Position numbers and translations under genes: made by a program
Notes under the pieces: model-generated
Told to the model about the DNA's origin: nothing
Seen by the model: the letters and a program-made list of their open reading frames with translations, nothing else
The model's database searches: none
Shown here: in pieces, positions 57,665 through 64,000 of the stretch
How positions within the stretch are numbered: position 1 is the stretch's first letter
Layout: each line of letters opens with the position of its first letter
Source of the DNA: Streptomyces sp. MRC013
GTDB lineage: Bacteria > Actinomycetota > Actinomycetes > Streptomycetales > Streptomycetaceae
DNA: 64,000 nt
NCBI RefSeq assembly: GCF_023614235.1
Contig: NZ_CP094264.1
Location: forward strand, 3,658,001 to 3,722,000
Reading direction: 5' to 3'

Positions 57665-58154
57665 GTGAGACGGAGGTTGAGGGCGGCGGCCTACGCCGTG
57701 TGCGTACGCGACGGACGGCTCCTCCTCGTCCGGGGCACCGCCCCGGACGCCGCGGGGCGGTGGGCCCTCCCCGGCGGGGGGCGTGGACCACGGCGAGGAC
57801 CCGCTCGGCACCGTCGTCCGCGAGGTCGGGGAGGAGACCGGCTACCGCGTCGAGGCGACCGCCCTCCTCGGCGTCGACTCCCTGCGGGCGGTCGGCCACC
57901 CCCGGCTCCGCGGCCGGGGCCGGACGGACTTCCACGCCCTGCGCCTCCTCTACGAGGGCCGCGTCACCGGCGGCGCCCTCCGCCACGAGGTCGGCGGCAC
58001 CACCGACCTCGCCGCCTGGCACCCCCTGGCCGCCGTCCCCGCCCTGCCGCGCGTCCCCCTCGTCGACACCGCCCTGCGGCTGTGGCGGGACCGCCCCGCC
58101 ACGGGCCGCGCCACCCCGGAGGGCGTGGACGGCGCGGACGGCGCGGAAGGCTGA
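57665..58154 (+). pseudogene. NUDIX hydrolase, frameshifted at a G run
   Basis: About 162 residues. The GTG at 57665 begins RRRLRAAAYAVCVRDGRLLLVRG. After WALPGGG the reading continues in another frame as VDHGEDPLGTVVREVGEETGY, which together form a complete NUDIX box (G-x5-E-x7-REVGEETG). An extra G in the run 57776-57781 is the whole defect. The enzyme would hydrolyse nucleoside diphosphate derivatives. Since the box is perfect, an assembly error is quite likely. Confidence 0.82.
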
Positions 58155-58272
58155 AAGCGGCCCAACCCCGGCGCCCCCGGGAATCTTCGCTCAACCGGTG
58201 CGTCCCGGCCGGCGGTCCCCTCCCACGACCGCGGTCACGCGGTCGGGCAGCCACCGGGGAGGAGACCCCTTC

Positions 58273-59523
58273 ATGTCAGTACCCACCGTCCGCGGCGGGC
58301 TCGTCGCGGCCCTGGCCGCGGCCGCCGTCACCGCCGCCGCGCTCACCGCCCCGGCCGCCGCCGCCCCCGCCCCGGCACCCGCCGCCACCGCGGCCGCCGC
58401 CGAGGCGGACGGCCGGACCGGCGGCCGCCACGACGCCACCCGGCGGTCCGTCGAGGAACTCGTGCGCGCCGGGGTGCCCGGTGTGCTCGCCCAGGCCAGG
58501 GACCGGCACGGCACCTGGAGCGGCGCCGCCGGGGTCGCCGACCGCGTCACCGGCCGCAAACGCCTTCCGAACGACCGCTTCCGCATCGGCTCCATCACCA
58601 AGACGTTCGTCGCCGCCGTCGTCCTCCAGCTCGACGCCGAGGGCCGCCTCGACCTCGACGACAGCGTGGAGGAGTGGCTGCCCGGCGTGGTCCGGGGCAA
58701 CGGGCACGACGGCCGGGAGGTCACCCTCCGCCAGCTCCTCAACCACACGAGCGGGATCTACGACGTCACGTCCGCCCCGTCGTTCCAGGACAGGATCTTC
58801 GGCCCCGGCTTCCTCGACCACCGCCACGACACCTGGACGCCCGAGCAGCTCGCGGCCATCGCCATGGAACACGAGCCGTCCTTCGCCCCCGGAACCTCCT
58901 GGGAGTACTCCAACACCAACTACGTCCTCGCCGGGATGGTCATCGAGAAGGCCACCGGCCGCCCCTACGGGGAGGCCGTGGAGCGCCGGATCGTCGAGCC
59001 GCTCGGGCTCGGCGCCACCAGCGTGCCCGGCACCGACCCGCGGATGCCGCGGCCTAGCGGCCGCGCGTACTCCACCCTCGGCGGCGACCCGTCCGATCCG
59101 GCCACGCGCGTCCACGACGTCACCGAGCTGAACCCGTCCCTCGCGGGCGCCGCCGGCGAGATGATCTCCAGCACCGCCGACCTCCAGCGGTTCCTGCGCG
59201 CCCTGCTCACCGGCCGGCTGCTGCCGCGGGAGCAGATGAGGGAGATGACCACCACCGTCCCCATCGACTCGGTGGAACCCGGGGCGGGATACGGCCTGGG
59301 GCTGATCAGCCGCAAGCTGGGCTGCGGCACGGAGGTGTGGGGCCACACGGGAGGCATCCACGGCTCGCGCTCCGCGGTCGTCGCGACCCGCTCCGCGGGC
59401 CACACTCTGGCGGTCAACGCCAACGGCGACTGGACGGGCGGCCTGGACGGGACGGTGGAGGCGGAGTTCTGCGGCGAAGGCCCGGACGGCGCCCCGGCCG
59501 CCGCGGTCTCCCCGGCCCCGTAG
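58273..59523 (+). CDS. Secreted serine hydrolase, beta-lactamase/D-alanyl-D-alanine carboxypeptidase fold
   Basis: A 416-residue exported hydrolase. The signal peptide (GGLVAALAAAAVTAAALTAPAAA) follows the ATG at 58273, which has GGGAGGAG upstream. The active-site motifs are SITK (S107, K110), YSN in SWEYSNTNY and HTGG near residue 360. The intact relative in this window of the frameshifted protein at 2458, but secreted. Relatives are D-Ala-D-Ala carboxypeptidases or esterases; a role in peptidoglycan trimming or beta-lactam handling is possible but not shown. Confidence 0.93.
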   Translation: MSVPTVRGGLVAALAAAAVTAAALTAPAAAAPAPAPAATAAAAEADGRTGGRHDATRRSVEELVRAGVPGVLAQARDRHGTWSGAAGVADRVTGRKRLPNDRFRIGSITKTFVAAVVLQLDAEGRLDLDDSVEEWLPGVVRGNGHDGREVTLRQLLNHTSGIYDVTSAPSFQDRIFGPGFLDHRHDTWTPEQLAAIAMEHEPSFAPGTSWEYSNTNYVLAGMVIEKATGRPYGEAVERRIVEPLGLGATSVPGTDPRMPRPSGRAYSTLGGDPSDPATRVHDVTELNPSLAGAAGEMISSTADLQRFLRALLTGRLLPREQMREMTTTVPIDSVEPGAGYGLGLISRKLGCGTEVWGHTGGIHGSRSAVVATRSAGHTLAVNANGDWTGGLDGTVEAEFCGEGPDGAPAAAVSPAP

Positions 59524-59847
59524 GGTCCCTCTCCGCGGCCCCTCCCCGCGGGATCCCTCCCCGGTGGAGGGGGCGCGCCCCGGCCGCCGCTCCACCGCCC
59601 GCCGGTTCCGGTCCCGCGCGGACCGGAACCGGCCGCGTCCGCCGCGTCGGGGACACGGCCCGCGAAGGCCACCGCGCCGGTCGTGCGCCCGTGGCGGTCG
59701 CCGGCCCGGGCGCCGCGACGCCCTCCACCGCCCCGGGGGCCGGTGGCTCCCACCAGGCCCCCCGGGACGGCCCCCGGGGGGCGGCGCCCGGAACCCGGCC
59801 GCCGCCCCCGGGGGTCCTCCGCGAGAGGTCTCCCCCGAGGGGGCCGA
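59524..59847. other. Gene-free convergent region
   Basis: 324 bases between the convergent hydrolase and the second aminopeptidase. Short ccctccccg repeats and GC-rich hairpins occur just after the hydrolase stop, which may terminate it. No gene. Confidence 0.4.
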
Positions 59848-62394
59848 TCAGGCGCGCGCGTCGCACTCCTGGGCCCGCAGGGCGCGCGCCAGGTCGTCAC
59901 GCGCCTCCAGCACGAGCCTGCGCAGCGCCGGCGCGGCCCCCTCGTGCGCGGCCAGCCACGCGTCCGTGGCCTCCAGCGTCTCCGCACGGTCCTGCAGCGC
60001 CGGGAACAGGCCCCGCACCACGTGCATCCCGATCTGGATGGACCGCTCGGCCCACACCCGCTCGATCGCCGCGAGGTACTTCTCCGCGTACGGCGCGACC
60101 AGCTCCCGCTGCGACGGCTGAGCGAACCCCGCGATCACCGCCTCGACCAGCGCGTTCGACAGCTTGTCGGACTCGACCACCTCGGCCCACGCCCGCGCCT
60201 TCACCGACTCGGACGGCCGCGCCGCCAGACACCGCACCTGGTGCCGCTTGCCCGACGCGGTGTCGTCCCGCGCCAGCTCCGCGTCGATCGCCGACTCGTC
60301 GGCCCGTCCGTGCGCGGCGAGCGGCTCCAGGAACGCCCAGCGCAGCTCCTGGTCGACGTCGAGCCCGTCCACACCCTCCGTGCCGGCCAGCAGGCCCTGG
60401 AGGAAGGCGAGGTCCTCGTCCGCCGCCGCGACCGACGCGAAGAAGCGCGCCCACGTCAGCTGGTGCTCGCTGCCCGGCTCCGCGCTCCGCAGCTCGCGCA
60501 GCGCGGCCCGCGCGACGAGCCGGCCGCCGGTCCCGCGCCACTGCGGCGCCGCGTAGTGGACGAGCGCGGTCCGCACCCAGGAGTGCAGCATCTGCAGGAC
60601 GCCGATGTCCGACTCGCGCCCCGCGAAGGCCAGGACGGTCTCCACGAAGTCCCGTGCCGGCATCAGGGCGTCACGCGTGGTGTTCCACAGGGCCGACCAG
60701 CACAGCGCCCGCGCCAGCGGGTCGGTGATGTCGCCGAGGTGCGCCCTCAGCGTGGCGAGGGAGGCCTCGTCGAACCGCACCTTGCAGTACGTCAGGTCCT
60801 CGTCGTTCAGCAGCACCAGCGCGGGCCGCTCGGCCCCCGCCAGCTCGGCCACGACCGTCCGGGCGCCGGCGACGTCGGTCTCGACGCGCGCGTAGCGGAC
60901 GAGCCGCCCGCCGTCGAGCCGATACAGGCCGACGACGATCCGGTGCGGACGCAGCTCGTCGCCGTCCTGCTCGACGACCAGCTCGGCGACGCGCCCACCC
61001 GTCTCGTCGTAGGTGACGACGGGCGTGAGCGCGTTGACGCCCGACGTCTCCAGCCAGGACCGGGACCAGGCCCTCATGTCGCGGCCGGACGTCTCCTCCA
61101 GCACCGCCAGGAGGTCGTCGAGGGTCGTGTTGCCGTAGGCGTGGCGCGCGAAGTAGCGGCGGGAGCCCTCCAGGAACGCCTCCCGGCCCGCGTACGCGAC
61201 GAGCTGCTTCAGCACGGAGGCGCCCTTGGCGTACGTGATGCCGTCGAAGTTGAGCTTGGCGTCCTCCAGGTCGCGGATGTCCGCCGTGACCGGGTGGGTG
61301 GAGGGCAGCTGGTCGGCCCGGTACGCCCACGCCTTGCGGCTGTTGGCGAAGGTGATCCAGCCGTCGGTGAAGCGGGTCGCCTCGACCATGGAGAAACTGC
61401 CCATGAAGTCCGCGAAGGACTCCTTCAGCCACAGGTCGTCCCACCACTTCATGGTGACGAGGTCGCCGAACCACATGTGCGCCATCTCGTGCAGGATGAC
61501 GTTGGCGCGGCCCTCGTAGGCGGCGCGGGTCACCTTGCCCCGGTAGACGTACTCCTCGCGGAAGGTGACCAGGCCGGGGTTCTCCATGGCGCCGAGGTTG
61601 TACTCGGGCACGAAGGCCTGGTCGTACTTCCCGAAGGGGTAGGGGTAGCCGAAGCACTCCTGGAAGAAGTCCAGGCCCTGCTTGGTGACGAGGAAGACGT
61701 CGTCGGCGTCGAAGTGCTTGGCGAGGCTCCTGCGGCACATCGCGCCGAGCGGGATCTCCTGGTCGCCGCGCCGGTAGACGTCGGTGACGTGGTGGTACGG
61801 GCCGGCGACGACGCAGGTGATGTAGGTGGAGATCGGCTTCGTCTCCGCGAACCGCCACACCCCGCCGTCCCGGGACTCCTCCGCGCCGTTGCTCCACACG
61901 GTCCAGCCCTCGGGCGCCGTCACCCGGAAGCGGTACGGGGCCTTCAGGTCGGGCTGCTCGAAGTTGGCGAACACGCGGCGGGCGTCGGCCGGCTCGTACT
62001 GCGTGTAGAGGTAGACCTCGCCGTCCTCCGGGTCGACGAAGCGGTGCAGCCCCTCACCGGTGCGGCTGTAGGCGCACTGCGCGTCCACGACCAGCACGTT
62101 CTCCTCGGCGAGGCCCTCCAGCGCGATCCGCGCCCCGTCGAAGACCGCCGACGGGTCCAGCTCGCGCCCGTTGAGCAGGACGGAGGTCACGGACGGCGCC
62201 ACGAGGTCGGCGAAGGTGTTCGCCCCGGGGGTCGTGCAGCGGAACCGGATCGTCGTCACCGAGCGGAACGTCAGCTGCTCCGCCTCGCTCCCCTCCGCGG
62301 CCGACCGCAGGTCGAGCGCGACGTCGTACCCGTCGACGGACAGCAGGGCCGCCCGCTCGCGGGCCTCGTCGCGGGACAGGTTCTCACCGGGCAC
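59848..62394 (-). CDS. pepN: Aminopeptidase N, second paralogue
   Basis: An 848-residue M1 metallopeptidase with GAMEN, HEMAHMWFGD (about 298) and LWLKESFA intact, so catalytically complete. It aligns end to end with the protein at 49971. Differences in the loops after GAMEN (PGLVTFREEYVYRG) suggest altered specificity. I chose the second of two nearby GTG codons (62394) because AAGGAG is 5 bases upstream and the product then starts PGENLSRDEA like its paralogue; GTG 62400 touches the ribosome site. Cytosolic. Confidence 0.95.
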   Translation of the reverse strand: MPGENLSRDEARERAALLSVDGYDVALDLRSAAEGSEAEQLTFRSVTTIRFRCTTPGANTFADLVAPSVTSVLLNGRELDPSAVFDGARIALEGLAEENVLVVDAQCAYSRTGEGLHRFVDPEDGEVYLYTQYEPADARRVFANFEQPDLKAPYRFRVTAPEGWTVWSNGAEESRDGGVWRFAETKPISTYITCVVAGPYHHVTDVYRRGDQEIPLGAMCRRSLAKHFDADDVFLVTKQGLDFFQECFGYPYPFGKYDQAFVPEYNLGAMENPGLVTFREEYVYRGKVTRAAYEGRANVILHEMAHMWFGDLVTMKWWDDLWLKESFADFMGSFSMVEATRFTDGWITFANSRKAWAYRADQLPSTHPVTADIRDLEDAKLNFDGITYAKGASVLKQLVAYAGREAFLEGSRRYFARHAYGNTTLDDLLAVLEETSGRDMRAWSRSWLETSGVNALTPVVTYDETGGRVAELVVEQDGDELRPHRIVVGLYRLDGGRLVRYARVETDVAGARTVVAELAGAERPALVLLNDEDLTYCKVRFDEASLATLRAHLGDITDPLARALCWSALWNTTRDALMPARDFVETVLAFAGRESDIGVLQMLHSWVRTALVHYAAPQWRGTGGRLVARAALRELRSAEPGSEHQLTWARFFASVAAADEDLAFLQGLLAGTEGVDGLDVDQELRWAFLEPLAAHGRADESAIDAELARDDTASGKRHQVRCLAARPSESVKARAWAEVVESDKLSNALVEAVIAGFAQPSQRELVAPYAEKYLAAIERVWAERSIQIGMHVVRGLFPALQDRAETLEATDAWLAAHEGAAPALRRLVLEARDDLARALRAQECDARA

Positions 62395-62540
62395 GGGCAC
62401 TCCTTCGTGGGTTGGTCACCGGGATCCTCCCACGCCGCGCGGAGCGGCCATAGGGCGGGAATGCCCTCGTCGTCCCCCTGGTTGTGGCCGGTACGCGACC
62501 GCACCGCCCCGCCGCCCGACCCACGGATCCGAGGAGACAC

Positions 62541-63176
62541 ATGTCCGAGACGAGGACCACCGCCGACTTCTGGTTCGACCCGCTGTGCCCGTGGGCGTGG
62601 ATGACCTCCCGCTGGATGGTGGAGGTCCAGAAGGTCCGCCCGGTGGACGTCCGCTGGCACGTGATGAGCCTCGCCGTCCTCAACGAGGACAAGCTGGACG
62701 AGGTCCCGGAGGAGTACCGGGAGTCGCTGGCGACCACGGCGTGGCACCCCGTCCGCGTCGCCGTCGCCGCCGAGCGGCTGCACGGCCCGGAGGTGCTGGG
62801 CCGGCTGTACACGGCGATGGGCACGCGTTTCCACAACGAGGGCCGGGGCCCGACCCGGGAGGCGATCGCCGAGGCGCTCGCGGAGGCCGGGCTGCCGGCG
62901 GAGCTGCTGGAGTACGCCGAGAGGGACACGTACGACGCGGAGCTGCGCGCCTCCCACAAGGAGGGCATCGACAAGGTCGGCCAGGAGGTCGGCACGCCGG
63001 TGATCTCGGTCCCCGGCCCCGACGGCGCGGAGGTCGCCTTCTTCGGCCCGGTCGTCACCCCCGCGCCCAGGGGCGAGGCGGCCGCCCGCCTGTGGGACGG
63101 GACGCTGCTGGTCGCGTCGACGCCCGGGTTCTACGAGATCAAGCGCACGCGGACGGCGGGTCCGGTCTTCGACTGA
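62541..63176 (+). CDS. Mycothiol-dependent nitroreductase Rv2466c-type (DsbA fold)
   Basis: A 211-residue thioredoxin/DsbA-fold oxidoreductase. The active site DFWFDPLCPWAWMTSRW (about 10-26) has CPWA where the mycobacterial Rv2466c, as I recall it, has CPWC; the family members use mycothiol as electron donor. The cis-Pro region is GTPVISVPG (about 150). The ATG at 62541 has GAGGAG upstream. Divergent from pepN. Cytosolic. A strong terminator follows. Confidence 0.9.
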   Translation: MSETRTTADFWFDPLCPWAWMTSRWMVEVQKVRPVDVRWHVMSLAVLNEDKLDEVPEEYRESLATTAWHPVRVAVAAERLHGPEVLGRLYTAMGTRFHNEGRGPTREAIAEALAEAGLPAELLEYAERDTYDAELRASHKEGIDKVGQEVGTPVISVPGPDGAEVAFFGPVVTPAPRGEAAARLWDGTLLVASTPGFYEIKRTRTAGPVFD

Positions 63177-63187
63177 GCCCGCGCGCC

Positions 63188-63234
63188 GGAGCGGCCCCCG
63201 CGAGTCCTGTCCTCGCGGGGGCCGCTCCTCTTTT
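63188..63234 (+). terminator. Rho-independent terminator
   Basis: A perfect 17-base stem (63188-63204 with 63212-63228), 7-base loop, then tctttt. It starts 11 bases after the nitroreductase stop and separates it from the convergent sodF. Confidence 0.93.
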
Positions 63235-63305
63235 CTCCGCCCGCCTCGTGAAGGGTGAGAAGACGATCACGAGCGGGGGATCCGGGGGGCGCTGTGGCGC
63301 CGCCG

Positions 63306-63941
63306 TCAGGGGGCGATCAGCGGCACGCGGTCCTTGGCCTGGGCGTAGCGCTTCGCCACGTCCTGCCAGTTGACGACCTTCCACATCGCCTCGACGAAGT
63401 CGACCTTCTGGTTCTTGTACTGGAGGTAGAAGGCGTGCTCCCAGGCGTCGAACACCAGGATCGGCACCGAGCCCTGGCCGACGTTGCCCTGGTGGTCGTA
63501 GACCTGCTCCACGATGAGGCGGCCGCTCACCGGCTCGTACGCCAGGACGCCCCAGCCGGAGCCCTGCGTGGTGGCGGCGGCCTTCGACAGCTGCGCCCGG
63601 AACCGGGCGAACGAGCCGAACGACTTGGCGATCGCCTCCGCCAGCTCGCCCGTGCCGTCCTCCTCCAGCGGCTCGCCGCCGCCGTCGCCGCTCATGTTGT
63701 GCCAGTAGATGGAGTGGAGGATGTGGCCCGAGAGGTGGAAGGCCAGGTTCTTCTGCAGGCCGTTCAGGGCGGCCCACTGGTCCTTGTCGCGGGCCTCCTC
63801 CAGCTGCTCCAGGGTGTCGTTCGCGCCCTTGACGTAGGCGGCGTGGTGCTTGTCGTGGTGGAGCTCGATGATCTCCGGGCTGATGACGGGCGCCAGGGCC
63901 GCGTAGTCGTAGGGAAGTTCCGGAAGGGTGTACGTCGCCAT
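63306..63941 (-). CDS. sodF: Iron superoxide dismutase
   Basis: A 211-residue Fe/Mn-type superoxide dismutase. The metal ligands are H28 (LHHDKHH), H76 ([10 protein letters not shown]), D165 and H169 (FDAWEHAFY). In Streptomyces this enzyme is the iron SOD SodF, made when nickel is short because Ni-bound Nur represses it, while SodN takes over with nickel. The Nur-like box at 63963-63977 supports this. The ATG at 63941 is the family start; GGCTCGGC precedes it with only a weak ribosome site. Cytosolic. Confidence 0.95.
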   Translation of the reverse strand: MATYTLPELPYDYAALAPVISPEIIELHHDKHHAAYVKGANDTLEQLEEARDKDQWAALNGLQKNLAFHLSGHILHSIYWHNMSGDGGGEPLEEDGTGELAEAIAKSFGSFARFRAQLSKAAATTQGSGWGVLAYEPVSGRLIVEQVYDHQGNVGQGSVPILVFDAWEHAFYLQYKNQKVDFVEAMWKVVNWQDVAKRYAQAKDRVPLIAP

Positions 63942-63962
63942 GCCGAGCCTCCGACAGCTTGT

Positions 63963-63977
63963 TGCAACCGATGTGCA
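63963..63977. promoter_or_regulatory. Nur-box-like nickel operator upstream of sodF
   Basis: tgcaa-ccgat-gtgca matches the tGCaa-n5-ttGCA pattern I recall for Streptomyces Nur boxes in all but one position. It lies 22-36 bases upstream of the sodF start, overlapping the expected transcription start. Confidence 0.65.
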
Positions 63978-64000
63978 GGTGCAGGCTAACAGCAGTAGTC

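Noticed and set aside
59683..62604. A 973-residue plus-strand open frame.
   Set aside because: Antisense shadow of the second aminopeptidase.

Overview
The window is chromosomal DNA of a high-GC actinobacterium, almost certainly a Streptomyces. Third codon positions are saturated with G/C, GTG and TTG starts are common, and the housekeeping set is typical of the genus: tandem dynamin-like GTPases next to ssbB, ettA, a thioester-domain surface protein with an LAETG anchor, two aminopeptidase N paralogues, asd, a large secreted subtilase and sodF. By memory of gene content only, 21.8-64 kb resembles a conserved core stretch, while 1-21 kb is more accessory.

Layout. 0.4-7 kb: copper chaperone under a CsoR-like palindrome, a small HTH protein, a tetR/beta-lactamase-fold divergent pair, an unrecognised 158-residue protein, and a convergent SAM-methyltransferase/PhyH dioxygenase pair. 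7.4-14 kb: an unusual secreted-hydrolase/ABC-ATPase fusion with its permease, a LuxR-type regulator, a DUF4142/class F sortase pair and a YnfA-type membrane protein. 15.0-20.6 kb: a lower-GC three-gene defence island, transcribed leftwards: a type IIG-like restriction-modification enzyme, then an AAA/ABC-type ATPase and an HNH nuclease that overlap by four bases and resemble a Septu (PtuA/PtuB) pair. The ATPase and HNH genes carry rare TTA codons. A structured non-coding leader and a tRNA-Arg(TCT) lie upstream.

21.8-31 kb: dynA-dynB-ssbB, the thioester-domain protein with a strong terminator, ettA-thioesterase-hypothetical, and a truncated haemoglobin. 31.4-38.7 kb: a signalling block (FHA protein, PP2C phosphatase, coiled-coil protein) whose upstream part, a glutamate-type binding protein and a membrane protein, has decayed. 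39.1-41.2 kb: an RHS/YD-repeat remnant. 41.4-64 kb: MscS channel, HNH protein, GH84-like glycosidase, a small repeat-protein ORF before malQ, pepN, asd, subtilase, NUDIX, a beta-lactamase-fold hydrolase, a second pepN, an Rv2466c-type oxidoreductase and sodF with a Nur-like box.

At least seven otherwise good genes are broken by a single-base frameshift, mostly in C or G runs (near 2812, 12317-12322, about 34880-34910, about 40850, about 41533-41546, 46861-46865, 57776-57781). Either the assembly carries homopolymer indel errors or these loci are decaying; this should be settled before any of them is called a pseudogene. The 36.9-38.7 kb block has several shifts per gene and looks truly decayed.
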